A DNA stretch of 64,000 nt from Barthelona sp. PCE (GCA_040285745.1 JAUFOR010000002.1:434001-498000), one strand, 5' to 3'; shown: positions 1-9,808, counted from the first letter of the stretch. Notes: generated from the sequence alone by a model not told the origin. A program made the numbers and translations.

Positions 1-37
1 TTGTCTGTTCTTCTTCGTTAGGATCGGTTGCAATCAT
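1..37 (-). CDS. Possible 5' end of a gene running off the left edge
   Basis: On the minus strand an ATG at 37-35 opens a frame that stays open to the window edge and reads MIATDPNEEEQT. The ATG is preceded at two bases' distance by CCCTTTTCA (39-47 on the plus strand as TGAAAAGGG), the element seen before many certain genes here. With only 12 codons visible no family can be assigned. It could be chance; the start-site context is the only support. Confidence 0.3.
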   Translation of the reverse strand, partial: MIATDPNEEEQT

Positions 38-426
38 TTGAAAAGGGTGAGATTGTGAATTAACAGTTGAGTTGCAATTTGTTCATGTTCCCGACTTTTT
101 TTGTGATCAAAACAGTTTTATTCGTATGTTATCAGTGATCATCCAGTTAAAATTCATTTTGATGGTTATCCGAGTTATAGTTGCAATTCTGTCTTCTTTT
201 CAATTCCTTGGTTGAGAACATGCATTTGTGTGGGATTAATGGTCAGATAATCGGCACAGTTGACACAATAATATGATAAATGAGCATTTATAGATGCCCG
301 GCTGGCTTTCCTAGACTGTTGGTCTTATTTTTAGGATGAACATTCGGTTCTATTGATTAATGTGAACTAATAAGTCAATAGAAATGAGTAAAACTCTGCT
401 AAGATATTCATTTCGCTTGTCTTCCA
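38..426. other. Intergenic stretch, likely divergent promoter region
   Basis: AT-rich sequence between the possible left-edge gene and the SET-domain gene. I see no ORF of useful length and no tRNA or snRNA signature. If the left-edge start is real, this stretch serves both genes divergently. A GTATGTT near 124 looks like the 5' splice motif used here, but no credible exon surrounds it. Confidence 0.4.
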
Positions 427-3145
427 ATGTCTACCCCTTTTCATCAGTACTCTCTTCCAAGAACTCCCAGGACTCCGAGAACCCCAAAGGCAGCGTTTCC
501 GAGATCCACACACTCAGAAAGGTCACTCAGAAGATCGTATGAAATGTATTTTACTAACGACACTAATTTTTAGTCAGAAGGATTCAAAGCCACGTTCAAA
601 AAGGGACGGAGGGGGCAAGTACAAGGGCAAGAATGTACAAAGTTCGCTGGGAGTCAGAAAACCGTTGGTTATCAACAAACCAATACTTTCTGAGGAATTC
701 ACACACAAAGCCATCCTCAGAGGAGCTGATTGGCACATGGAAAACGGTCAGTTATATATCTATGGTATTAAGGTTGGTGAAAAACTTCCAAAAGTTGCAT
801 TAAATGCAAGCAAGAAGGGGACACCACCACCACAACTTGAACCACGCACCCGGTTCGAGATCCCACCAATGAAACCTATACCGTATCGTGATATTAAGAG
901 GGCAGTTGTTCCAGAAGCCCAAAAATTGCACACTTTGTTGATGACCCGTCGACCTACTGGTAAATCAATCGAGCTTCCGTACTTTCAGGGCGTTGTTATT
1001 GACTATGAACAGTTCAAGTCTGTTACATATGAAGAAGAAAAGCCAGCTACTGAGGAGGAAACTGTTGAGAAGAAAAAGAAGGTTGAAATATTAAGCTTAG
1101 AAACGAATTCGGGCAATTTCATGGAGATTAGAGGTGAAGAAGCTGTTGATGACTTCTTAAAAGAAGTTTATGATCTTTTCAGTATGTTCGGTCCTGATTA
1201 TGCATTCTTAAAGGATGAAAAAACAGTTATACTTTATTTCTCAGCCGCAGAAAACGCAGGACTCATTGAAATATATAATTATTCGATGGTTGGTGCCACT
1301 ACAATAACGATTCATCCTTCAAATGATTATTCGCCCGATATTATATCACATTGCTCGATTTTGCCGATCGAGAAGGCAGCTGAGTTTGCCCCTACTGTCT
1401 CAAAGCAAGAGACACCACCACCGATCTCCGAAAAGAAACCTACCCCGAAGAAGGAAGTGCCAGAGGAGGAGATGATGCCAGTTGAAGTTGCCACAACACT
1501 CGACTTTAGCACAGATTCAACTCCACCCATTCTACCATCGCTGGACCTTGAGGATAATATGGCGGAGTTCGATGTACCGCAGATGCCATCATCGCAACTG
1601 TCAGTAACTCCACAATATACAGTTCCCGTACCTGAGGACATGGAAATGATGCCAACCGCTGAGATACCGAGATACTTGAACGATTTCAAGCTCAAGTGGC
1701 AGAAGGAGTATACCGTTAAGCAGCCTATCTTTGATGAACCGAAGAAAGCTGTTAATTTCTTTGGCGGAACGTGCCCTCCTGTGGTTTCCACAGAAGAGGT
1801 GTCTATGGACAAATACAGCGGTGTTGAAGAGGCCGTTCCCATCAAATCGATGGGTGATGAGCGCTTCCAGGTTGTATTTGATGTTGATGATACTGCACGT
1901 CATCGTTACTACAAGCAGCGTATTCTGCAGGAGCACAACTACGATATGCACGAGGTTATGGAGACGTCAAACGTCCCTGAGAAGTCGGCACTTGTCCCAA
2001 CACCGTCGCGGAAGAAGAAGCACCATGAGGTTGATACATACACAGGAGGTCGTAAGAAGCGCATCCGCAAGCGCAGAAGAAGACCTCGTAAACCGAATAA
2101 GACTGTTTTTATTAGAACAAATGTGCCCAATAAGCGCGGTAACGATGAATTCATATATGACATGGCGAAACCAAGCGATGAGGAGATCATGATCGCAGAA
2201 TACTTATTGGAGCGCACCACCCTGTCAGAGATCGAGCGGGCGACTGCTCTGAAGAGATACAGTGAGGGAAGTGCACCACAGGCATCGACTGAGTTTGAAC
2301 TCGCGCACATGCTGGGAAGCAAAGGACCAGGTCTGTACATGGCCTTGGATAGTTCTGATGTCAATATAGCGCCACTACTAGCCCGTCCATGGAATCAGAG
2401 ACAGTGTTCAAAAACCATTCCGTTTGAGAGATTGGCGCCAGAGACGAGAAATGGAAATTTTAACATTCAAAATACAAGTTATTCTACTTACCCACATTCT
2501 CATGTTCACTTTGAGAAGTTCTCTAACCTAGACGACGAGGTTAAGGAGGAGGACGACGATATGGTTTTTGCTCGAAAAAAGAATAGTATCAAGCGTTTGA
2601 GTAAGGCAATGCGTCGTTCTGATATTAACCCAAACATTGACGATCATGGTTGCTCAAAGAAACTCTCAGTCGTGCGTTCTTTAGTGCATGCTTGGGGTGT
2701 TGTCAGTGAGGAGCCCATCAGACGCGATGAATTTGTTTGCGAGTATTGTGGCGAAGTGATTCGTCATGTACACGCCAGTCGACGTGAGAAAGATTATCTT
2801 GCGGGTGGCCTGATGAGTTTTTATCTGTTCCGTCTGGATACGGATGTGATTATAGATCCAACTCGAAAGGGAAATATTGCAAGATACATTAACCACAGTT
2901 GTGAGCCTAATTGCACGGCAAAGATCTTTACGCACAATAACAACACAAGGATCGCCATATACGCGCTCAGAGACATTGCTCCAGGTGAAGAATTGTTTTA
3001 CGATTATCATTTACCTTGGGAAGGAGTGAAAAAAGCTATTCCCTGCTTATGTGGTTCGAAGAGTTGTAAGAAGTTTCTTAATATTGCAATGTGTCCCGAA
3101 AATGAGTATCTAGAAGCATTAGAAGTTTATTATCCAGATGAATAA
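427..3145 (+). CDS. SET1/trithorax-type histone lysine methyltransferase (two exons)
   Basis: A chromatin enzyme expected to methylate histone H3, probably Lys4, in the nucleus. Exon 1 is 427-536 and exon 2 is 574-3145, giving 893 aa. The SET domain covers roughly residues 730-855 and keeps GNIARYINHSCEPNC (S-adenosylmethionine and active-site pseudoknot) and the ELFYDYH motif. A post-SET Cys-x-Cys-x4-Cys follows near residue 861. Phrases such as HAWGVVSEEPI and EVIR resemble SET1/MLL rather than SUV39 or SET2. The first 600 residues are low-complexity and include a basic stretch of KKR/RRR near residues 540-560; exon 1 encodes an RTPRTPRTP repeat. Unusually, about 20 residues follow the post-SET motif, which is normally terminal. 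The methionine at 539 lies inside the intron and is not the start. Confidence 0.85.
537..573 (+). other. Spliceosomal intron of 37 nt in the SET-domain gene
   Basis: The intron starts GTATGAAATG and ends in TTTTTAG, with a perfect TACTAAC branch-point box at 551-557. Removing it joins an ATG-initiated upstream frame (427-536, phase 2, ending ..AGA AGA TC) to T CAG AAG in the downstream frame, restoring Ser-Gln-Lys without a frameshift. The 5' GTATGA and an AAC branch box recur in the second intron at 44479-44548, which supports both. At 37 nt it is among the very short spliceosomal introns. Confidence 0.8.
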
Positions 3146-3167
3146 AGTTAGTTTGTCTTTTTTAACT

Positions 3168-3186
3168 CCTTTTCATTAGTCACACA
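3168..3186 (+). promoter_or_regulatory. Initiator-like CCTTTTCATT element before the basic protein gene
   Basis: CCTTTTCA occupies 3168-3175, ending 11 bases before the ATG at 3187, in a gap of only 41 bp after the SET gene. The leader CATTAGTCACACA is almost repeated before the gene at 4723. The element resembles the parabasalid initiator (TCA followed by a pyrimidine), which overlaps the transcription start. Function here is inferred from position and recurrence only. Confidence 0.4.
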
Positions 3187-3906
3187 ATGAGCAGCAGAGT
3201 TCCAAACAGCAACGCACAGAGGAACAACGGGAATCGACAATCATCTCCTAATAGCAATAGGCAAAAAAGCGAAAGGTTTGGCAAAGAGTCCGAAGAGCCT
3301 TCTAGTCCTATAAAAACCATCAATCCAATCGGAAAATGCGCCAGCATTGGTGATTTCAAGATTCAAAACATCACAACCATCAGGACACGTGCTCAGTTGA
3401 AAAAAGACCAGAAGAAATGTGCTAGATTGCGGAGTGTATCGTTCAGCCCCAGGTCTCCTCGCAAATCCAAGTCACCGAGCGTGTCATCACGTTCAACTAC
3501 CATAAGGAGAAAACCTCCTGTTAATCCCAATGAAGGTATTGTTACAGATTTATTTGGTGCTAAGAAGGAGAGCACATCCCCTACTGCCCGTAGACCGTCA
3601 CAAAAGGATGAATTTGAATTGATAAAGAGCAATCCCCCACAGAGAACTGTTGTAACACCCAGGAAATTTACTCCAGTGAAGCCTACGCTCCCATCGCGCT
3701 CCACCCCGGTTCGAACAAACCCTCTGGCACCACCAATGAGAAAGATGAAGCAGGAAAAAACAGTCGAAAACAAGAGGCGAGCGACAACTACACCTGCAAA
3801 GCTTCAGCGAACGGATCAACGAATTGAAGTGGTTGATGCGTATGACATGGTCAACTACAGCACCCATAAGTTAGCAGCACACCACGTTGGTGACCATACT
3901 TTCTGA
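3187..3906 (+). CDS. Basic low-complexity protein, unknown function
   Basis: A 239-residue protein rich in Ser, Pro, Arg and Lys, with SPRSPRKSKS-like and TPRKFTPVKP-like stretches. These look like proline-directed kinase sites and a disordered, nucleic-acid- or microtubule-binding chain. No folded domain is recognisable. The only more conserved-looking part is the last 30 residues (DAYDMVNYSTHKLAAHH). It lies 41 bp downstream of the SET gene on the same strand, and its TGA stop directly abuts the stop codon of the SF3B4 gene on the other strand with no base between. The start is the first ATG in the frame and follows a TTTTCATTAG leader. Confidence 0.75.
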   Translation: MSSRVPNSNAQRNNGNRQSSPNSNRQKSERFGKESEEPSSPIKTINPIGKCASIGDFKIQNITTIRTRAQLKKDQKKCARLRSVSFSPRSPRKSKSPSVSSRSTTIRRKPPVNPNEGIVTDLFGAKKESTSPTARRPSQKDEFELIKSNPPQRTVVTPRKFTPVKPTLPSRSTPVRTNPLAPPMRKMKQEKTVENKRRATTTPAKLQRTDQRIEVVDAYDMVNYSTHKLAAHHVGDHTF

Positions 3907-4506
3907 TTACGTTTGCGTAATAATTTTGTTCATGTATCGATCATTAGCTGTTCCATACTGCGTCTGATCGTTTTTAAAGGCGTATCGCACTGTTACAATG
4001 GTGTTGTTAATATATCCATTATTTAACTCGTCAATGACAGCATCAGCATCTACAAATGTTTTCATAATCACTAAAGCACTTTTTCCTTCGGTTTCTTGCT
4101 CTGATTCTTCGAATTCAATGTCTAGGACATCCCCAAAGTTACCACATAACTGTAATAGATAGGGAATAGTCGTTTCATTGGTTAAGTTGCTGATAACTAT
4201 TTTTGCACCGAATTCAACAGTCTTTTTCTTATTCCCACTAAGCCTGCTGACACGCACCCGTTTGCCAAATAAATGTACACCGTTCATAACGTTGGTTGCA
4301 TATTCTGCCTCCTCTTCAGATGCGAATTGCACAAATGCTATGTTCTTTTGCTCGTTCGTGAGATGGTTTTTAACCACATTACAACGTTCAACATGCCCAA
4401 CTTGCAAAAAAAGCTCATGCAGTAGTGCTTCCGTGACTTTCTCACCGTCAAACCCAAAAACGCGCACGCTGTGGTCCTGCTTCAACGTGTCCTCATAATC
4501 GTTCAT
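3907..4506 (-). CDS. SF3B4: Splicing factor 3B subunit 4 (SF3B4/Hsh49-like), two RRMs
   Basis: A subunit of the U2 snRNP SF3b complex, which contacts pre-mRNA near the branch point. The 199-aa protein is two RNA-recognition motifs in tandem: RRM1 at about residues 14-88 (VRVFGFDGEKV, then IAFVQFASEEEAEYA) and RRM2 at about 99-175 (AKIVISNLTNE, ending VTVRYAFKND). The pairing of HLFGKRVRV after RRM1 with VRYAFKND and a GTANDR phrase after RRM2 is diagnostic of SF3B4. The Pro/Gly-rich C-terminal tail of animal and fungal SF3B4 is absent, as is common in reduced protists. I start at the ATG at 4506-4504; an upstream TTG is not credible. The window's introns have AAC branch boxes, which this complex would recognise. 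Confidence 0.88.
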   Translation of the reverse strand: MNDYEDTLKQDHSVRVFGFDGEKVTEALLHELFLQVGHVERCNVVKNHLTNEQKNIAFVQFASEEEAEYATNVMNGVHLFGKRVRVSRLSGNKKKTVEFGAKIVISNLTNETTIPYLLQLCGNFGDVLDIEFEESEQETEGKSALVIMKTFVDADAVIDELNNGYINNTIVTVRYAFKNDQTQYGTANDRYMNKIITQT

Positions 4507-4689
4507 GAGCAAAAATGGAAAGGAAGTATTATAAGCAAAAACACATCATTAAAGCACATTGTACTCAAACTGATATGTTTTTACGGTTTAAGCTTAATAT
4601 TAAAGTTACGAATGTAGACAAAGTTAGCTTTACATATTAAGAATCGAGTTGGTTGATGTAAAACTTTAAAACGTTGTACATTTTTCCCC

Positions 4690-4722
4690 CTTTTCACATC
4701 ACCCAACCAGCATTAGTCGCAC
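4690..4722 (+). promoter_or_regulatory. Initiator-like CTTTTCACA element and leader
   Basis: CTTTTCACAT begins at 4690, 33 bases before the ATG at 4723. Between them is CATTAGTCGCAC immediately before the ATG, nearly identical to the leader of the gene at 3187 (CATTAGTCACACA). The two neighbouring genes thus share a 5' leader. The initiator role is inferred. Confidence 0.35.
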
Positions 4723-6087
4723 ATGGGCACACCTTCCTTTCTTTTAGAGTCATTTGAGGACAAGAGAGTATATCTTGAAAGAATTAACAGCAATTACTAT
4801 GAATACGTAAATAATTCTAGCAAAAGATCGGAGATCAAGGCGACTCTGACCCCCACACGGTTGCATGCTCTTTTCACAGATCTTGATCACCCAGATTTTT
4901 CAATACGTCATGCCAGTTGTCGTCTACTGGTTGAATATGTCGCTTTGGATAAGCACTTCCAGAAACTATGCTGTCATATCAACGGTTTCCTGAGCACGAA
5001 CTTCTATATTTTTTGTATTCCAAGCCGGTTTTACCAAGCGTTTGAGCAGTTGCATCCAGACAGCGAGGAGGAGGATTTCAGGCAATTCTTGAGCGATATC
5101 ATCGAGTTAGAATCAACCCCCTTTGATCTCACCAGTCCAAACGATCCAAGACTGTTTGTATATCCAAAGCCAAACGATAGTAATGTCATTGACCCTCAGA
5201 TGCATCTTCTTGCTGTCCGCAGGCGCTCAGGTGAACGCAGACGCTACAAGAGGCGTATCCTAGTGACAGAAGAGGAGATACAGGAGATGGAAATTCCTGA
5301 TGAGTATTCTTATACCACTACTGACTCACGTGTTTCATCTCGTCCTGCCTCTGCATTTTCTCGACAGAGAGGACCAGCTGCGTCTGTTATAGGGTATACT
5401 ACCCCCATTGGTGTACAAACATCACCACCTCGACCAAGCACTCATTCAGGCGTGCGGCCATCAAGTGCACTCTTCATGCACACAAGAGATACGATGCTTC
5501 CACCGTCCCCGCTTCTGCAGAAGACAAAAGGCATGCGTACACCGATTCCCAAGAAGAAGAAGCAGAAGAAGTTGCTGTATGGAAGTCACTCTGCAACCTT
5601 TTCAAAAAGTGTTCATTCACAAGCAGAGCAGAACACAAAGAGCTATCTGTTGCACCCTATGTTCCTCGAGCAGAAGTTTTCCAGTCAGAAACTCAAGCGA
5701 TCATTGTTAGGTATGAAAACATTGATGAAGGATAAATCTCGGCAGAAGAAGAAGCCTCAAAAGCGCAGGTCTCCCAAGGCCAAGACACTATCTATGCAGG
5801 ATTCCATGCCGCTGCACAGCCCCCGTGTCCCTAAGACACCACGTGCTAATGACAGTTATTCGAAGAGCACAAGGAGGAAGAGAACAAAGGGAACTGTTAA
5901 CACTGACATTATTTTCAGGTTCCAGAAGAGGCTGTTGGACGACCAGAGTTCATATAACGAGATACAGAAACAGGAGGAGCGTAAGAAGACAAGGGCAAAG
6001 AAGCAAAGGTTTAGAGAAATGAGAAAACCGGCCAATGCGCTCGATTTTAAGAGAAGTTGCGTCCCAACACACAATCTGACGTTGTAA
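4723..6087 (+). CDS. Unknown protein: helical N-terminal domain and long basic tail
   Basis: A 454-residue protein I do not recognise. Residues 1-150 look folded and helical, with a possible single HEAT/ARM-like hairpin (LFTDLDHPDFSIRHASCRLLVEYV) and an acidic patch DSEEED. From about residue 165 it becomes very basic and disordered, with RRRSGERRRYKRR, KKKKQKKL, KKKPQKRRSPK and TRRKRTK clusters spaced through Ser/Pro-rich sequence. Such tails suggest binding to nucleic acid, tubulin or other acidic partners; this is inference. It converges on REX4 with 26 bp between stop codons. Confidence 0.75.
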   Translation: MGTPSFLLESFEDKRVYLERINSNYYEYVNNSSKRSEIKATLTPTRLHALFTDLDHPDFSIRHASCRLLVEYVALDKHFQKLCCHINGFLSTNFYIFCIPSRFYQAFEQLHPDSEEEDFRQFLSDIIELESTPFDLTSPNDPRLFVYPKPNDSNVIDPQMHLLAVRRRSGERRRYKRRILVTEEEIQEMEIPDEYSYTTTDSRVSSRPASAFSRQRGPAASVIGYTTPIGVQTSPPRPSTHSGVRPSSALFMHTRDTMLPPSPLLQKTKGMRTPIPKKKKQKKLLYGSHSATFSKSVHSQAEQNTKSYLLHPMFLEQKFSSQKLKRSLLGMKTLMKDKSRQKKKPQKRRSPKAKTLSMQDSMPLHSPRVPKTPRANDSYSKSTRRKRTKGTVNTDIIFRFQKRLLDDQSSYNEIQKQEERKKTRAKKQRFREMRKPANALDFKRSCVPTHNLTL

Positions 6088-6113
6088 TGAGGTTTATTTA
6101 AAAATAAAGATAA

Positions 6114-6893
6114 TTATTGTAGTTTTTGCTTCAATTTTTTCAACTTTTTCCGTTTGTATTTTGGCATCCTTGATCGCATCTTTGAGTTATACATCGTATT
6201 CTCATAGTGCTCGTTCCTGGAAGCAGCGCTTTCCCATTGCTTGCAGAACTTCAAAAAAATTTGCATAGATGATTTGGCATCCTCAACTGAACAATGTTCT
6301 CCAGTCTGAATTTTCTTATGAAGGTACTTTTCAGTGAGCGCCTTGAGGCTTTGCGGCCTTCCATTCCGTAAAAAAATAGAAAAAGCAGCTGAATCACGTT
6401 GTTGTGCACGAGGGTGACTCATTTTTAATGCTTTAAGATCTGAGGTTAACGAGTGTCCAACAATAACCTTATCCTTCATTATATCGTGGACCTGCTGCTG
6501 TATGTCTCTGTAGGATGGTGCTCCGTCAAGATCACCTGGATGAATTCCACTGACATGTGAACGGTAGTCTTTTATCTCGTCTAGTGGGCTTACAAAGCTG
6601 TCAAATACAACCTGGCACGTGCTGTCGACGATAGACACACGGGCAAGTTCAGATTTACGACCACTTGATCCGGTTCCAACAAACTCACAATCTATTGCAA
6701 TAAACTTTTCGAAGCCAGCTTTGTTCAGTCGTTCTTTGCGCGAAAGGCTGCGCTCAGATGGTGTACGTGCTCGAACTTTCTTTTTTGTTACCCTACGTAG
6801 ACGTTGTGCATTTAACTCATTGGGAGTTAAATGTAATGTGCTACTCTTACGCTGTTTAGCAGCTTGTTTCTTCTTGTGGCGTTCCCAATTCAT
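6114..6893 (-). CDS. REX4: REX4/ISG20-type 3'-5' RNA exonuclease
   Basis: A DEDDh-family exonuclease; family members trim pre-rRNA and other RNAs in the nucleolus. From the ATG at 6893 it is 259 aa. The exonuclease domain spans roughly residues 60-220 and shows Exo I (IAIDCEFVG, Asp and Glu metal ligands), Exo II (GHSLTSDLKAL) and Exo III (HCSVEDAKSSM, with catalytic His and Asp). HVSGIHPGDLDGAPS matches the conserved REX4 segment between Exo I and II. Both ends are basic (HKKKQAAKQRK; KYKRKKLKKLKQK), fitting nucleolar localisation. A longer reading from 6977 would overlap the end of the neighbouring gene and adds a non-conserved hydrophobic segment, so I reject it. Confidence 0.88.
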   Translation of the reverse strand: MNWERHKKKQAAKQRKSSTLHLTPNELNAQRLRRVTKKKVRARTPSERSLSRKERLNKAGFEKFIAIDCEFVGTGSSGRKSELARVSIVDSTCQVVFDSFVSPLDEIKDYRSHVSGIHPGDLDGAPSYRDIQQQVHDIMKDKVIVGHSLTSDLKALKMSHPRAQQRDSAAFSIFLRNGRPQSLKALTEKYLHKKIQTGEHCSVEDAKSSMQIFLKFCKQWESAASRNEHYENTMYNSKMRSRMPKYKRKKLKKLKQKLQ

Positions 6894-6960
6894 AAAAATC
6901 CCATAAAAAAGTAAAGAAAAGGAGTGAATAACGAAAGGCAATTTACTAATGGTACGACAG

Positions 6961-9705
6961 CTATAATCTCTTTGCATCCCTGCTCAGTTGCCTTAGTATG
7001 TATGCGTGGTGTGACAGTGATGCTGCAGTCTTTCCTCGATCGAGAGCCCATGAGCATAAGTTGCGCTGAAAGACATTATCGTAGCTGGATACATTTTTGG
7101 GTAGATTGAGCATATATGAGTTTTGGTCGGTAGCAATGGGCTGTGTATCGTACGCAGAAGGTCTTTTAGTAGAATTATGCAAGTAATTTTTAATTACATC
7201 ATTATTACTCACCATTTCATTAATGTACTTATTTTTCTTTGCCTTTCTGGGTTGTCCAAGATCAATAGAAACTACCTCATCGATATCTGGAAAGAATAGA
7301 CCGTTCTGTGCATCAAATGGAGTAATAGTATCGTCTACTTCATCATTATCAAAGTCGAGTTGTGGGAACCGCTGCTCAAGGAACTCTGCGATGTTTGTGA
7401 GATTACTTTCACGATCAGTCAACCATGTCTTGTTAAAATTATGAATATCACACTGTTCATTATATTCATGCGTTCTTTTTGTTATTTCGTTCTTCAGGCC
7501 AATCAGGTATGAGCTCTGTGACTCATCCATAGTGGCACGCATTTGTCTCAGCTTCTTACGATAGATCTCTCTAGCCTTATTCAGCTCATCCCTCTCACGA
7601 CGAAGTAATCTTGAGTTCTGCTTCAAAAAGGCACGTGCATCCCTTATGCGCTGTGATTCGGCCTTGAGATCACTGCGGAGAATATCAGGCACTTCATTAT
7701 CAACACCGCTTGTACTTCTAACTTTCTCTTTCATCTGTCTTGCGATATTAGTGATTTTCTCATCAGCATCTATGTTTATGCGTGCCTCTGTTGTTACATT
7801 TGAGCGACGGGGGTTTATAGGACTGACAAATTGTTCTTCATCGCTATGTTCTGTTAGCATGGGTCTGTTCTTGGGCTCATCTACAACTTCAATACCTTTC
7901 TCCTCATTATGCTTTATAGTACTGTTAAGGAGGTTATCAACGTTGTGCATAAGAGACATCTGGTCCACTTTACCACGCAGTTTCTGCTGTTTTTCGTGTA
8001 AGTTTGCGTTTTCACCCTTCAATTCAAGAACAAGTGTGCTAAACCTTTGATTTTCGTCATTTAGCATTGTATGGCGTGTCTCTAGGGCATCTATGTCATT
8101 TTGAAGCCGTACAACTGTTCTTTCCAAAGCTTCTGTCTTTGATTGATATTTAAATGCTTTTTCCTTTTCCTCTTTCACCTCTTTCGTTAATTTGCTATTG
8201 TTTTCGTCAGAAGATTCCACCTCCTTCACAAAATTAGAAATCTTTTTCTCGTACATCTGTCTAATCGCACTGAGTTCTTCCTCATGACTCTGCTTTAGGT
8301 TGGCGACTTGCTTTGAATGTGCATCCTTGATCATATCCATCTCATTCTCAATATCGTTCACGCTGCTGTTTTTCTTTTGTATCTTCACATTAGCCTCATA
8401 CACTTCTTCTTCAAGACTCTTGATGGTGAACTCCTTACGCTTTATGGTATTCTTCATGACCTCAATCTCCTCTTCGTTTGACCGCAATTCCGCCTTCTTC
8501 TCCTTTAAGGAGGTTTCGTAGTTGCTAATGTCCTCGTTGAGGGCAGTTACAGTCTGGTTAAGCCCAAACAATTGACTCTTTTGAGAATCATTGAAAGCTT
8601 GGAGTTCTTCTAAACGTGTACTTAACGTCCTGTTCTTCTCCTGGAACTTGTTGCGCTCATCCTTGAGCATGTTCAGTTCATCGTTCGTATCTGAAATTGC
8701 ATTACTCTGCCTACTTTTGAGGATTTCCATTTCCCTTTTCAATTCTCTGATTTCCATCGTTTTCTGTTGAACAATACCCACAGTCGAGTCCAATTCGCGT
8801 TGTAGAGCATCGATTTCATGGTTTAAATCCTTAATTTGGCGGTTCTTTCTTCTTAACTCTTGCTCCTTCTCATGGGTTACCTGCTTCTGCTTCTGAGCTT
8901 GCTTCTGGCTTTGGCTGGATTCAACACTGCCAGCATCCACAGAATGGTCGCTGTACGCACCCAATCTGGACATATTGCGCTCTCTTTCCCTAATATCAGA
9001 AGCTCTCATTATACTATCTTCCTCGCTTGATCGCCTCTGCATGAACTCAGAGCTCTTTATGCTCTCCTGTGACAGAGATCGCTCCATCTGTAGTTTTTTC
9101 CTCGCGGATGTGGCGATTGGAGGTGTTTCTTGTCGTAACTTAATGGATTTCTGTGAAAGTGGTACAATTGGTGAGTTAGGGTTGCTCTTTGATGGGGAAT
9201 CCAGCGGTTTTAGGAGGCCGATGACTCCTTGGTGAGAAGAAATACTTTCAACTCCATCAGAATAGTCGTCGTTGTCATCATTAATAGCAAGCTTCATAGG
9301 TTTCAATGACTGAAGTGATGACTGGCTTGTGGCGTCGTCGTCATCGTGCAAGAATGAAAGTGCAGCAAGTTCTTTACGTTGAGCATCTCGTGATGGACCC
9401 AGATCACGTCTATTCTGCTGTTTTCTTACTTTTTCATCTTTCAATTTCTGTCGTTCTTGGGCAACTAAGTTGCGGAAATGCTCATCTAAAGGATGTTCCC
9501 ATTGCGATTTTCCCGTTTTCGTATTATGGAAAAATATTTCTTGCGTTTCTGGATTCGTTTGTTGAACGTATGGCTCCGGAACTGGAGCTGAAAGGCCCTC
9601 TCGAGCGATCCATAAGAGATCGCGTTCCTTGACCGTGTGTATACCCAGATAATCTGCGTAAGCCATCAATTCATCCATATCGACATCGGAATCTACAACA
9701 TTCAT
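6961..9705 (-). CDS. CEP164: CEP164-like WW-domain coiled-coil protein (centriole/basal body)
   Basis: CEP164 is a distal-appendage protein that docks basal bodies to membrane and recruits tubulin-modifying machinery for ciliogenesis. The N-terminal 85 residues match its signature: LGIHTVKERDLLWIAREGLSAPVPEPY, then a WW domain with FFHNTKTGKSQWEHP and the trailing DEHFRNLVAQERQKL. After about 170 disordered residues comes a long coiled coil (about 265-590) and a second helical part (about 680-800). At 914 aa it is shorter than human CEP164 (about 1460). It lies 67 bp upstream of REX4 on the same strand and is divergent from the CAP-Gly gene across 103 bp, putting two microtubule-related genes side by side. 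Confidence 0.82.
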   Translation of the reverse strand: MNVVDSDVDMDELMAYADYLGIHTVKERDLLWIAREGLSAPVPEPYVQQTNPETQEIFFHNTKTGKSQWEHPLDEHFRNLVAQERQKLKDEKVRKQQNRRDLGPSRDAQRKELAALSFLHDDDDATSQSSLQSLKPMKLAINDDNDDYSDGVESISSHQGVIGLLKPLDSPSKSNPNSPIVPLSQKSIKLRQETPPIATSARKKLQMERSLSQESIKSSEFMQRRSSEEDSIMRASDIRERERNMSRLGAYSDHSVDAGSVESSQSQKQAQKQKQVTHEKEQELRRKNRQIKDLNHEIDALQRELDSTVGIVQQKTMEIRELKREMEILKSRQSNAISDTNDELNMLKDERNKFQEKNRTLSTRLEELQAFNDSQKSQLFGLNQTVTALNEDISNYETSLKEKKAELRSNEEEIEVMKNTIKRKEFTIKSLEEEVYEANVKIQKKNSSVNDIENEMDMIKDAHSKQVANLKQSHEEELSAIRQMYEKKISNFVKEVESSDENNSKLTKEVKEEKEKAFKYQSKTEALERTVVRLQNDIDALETRHTMLNDENQRFSTLVLELKGENANLHEKQQKLRGKVDQMSLMHNVDNLLNSTIKHNEEKGIEVVDEPKNRPMLTEHSDEEQFVSPINPRRSNVTTEARINIDADEKITNIARQMKEKVRSTSGVDNEVPDILRSDLKAESQRIRDARAFLKQNSRLLRRERDELNKAREIYRKKLRQMRATMDESQSSYLIGLKNEITKRTHEYNEQCDIHNFNKTWLTDRESNLTNIAEFLEQRFPQLDFDNDEVDDTITPFDAQNGLFFPDIDEVVSIDLGQPRKAKKNKYINEMVSNNDVIKNYLHNSTKRPSAYDTQPIATDQNSYMLNLPKNVSSYDNVFQRNLCSWALDRGKTAASLSHHAYILRQLSRDAKRL

Positions 9706-9808
9706 GTATTAATAACCGCTTTAAGAGTAGCGCACTGCAAAAGTGATGTGTTAGGGGATATTATTGTAAAACGAAATTTCTACCTTATCAACTTTATAGT
9801 TCATTGTT

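Noticed and set aside
124-160. GTATGTT in the left intergenic region as a possible donor site
   Set aside because: The short ATG frame before it has no support and no credible acceptor plus coding exon follows.
1327-2364. Antisense ORFs of 116-172 codons within the SET gene
   Set aside because: Ser/Cys-rich shadow translations of a coding region, without start context or domain.
3700-3725. GGTTCGAAC as a tRNA T-loop
   Set aside because: It lies within coding sequence and has no matching D-arm, anticodon arm or acceptor stem; similar hits at about 850 and 20189 fail likewise.
3845-3866. GTATGA...CTACAG inside the basic protein gene as a 21-nt intron
   Set aside because: Too short, no AAC branch box, and the surrounding frame is continuous.
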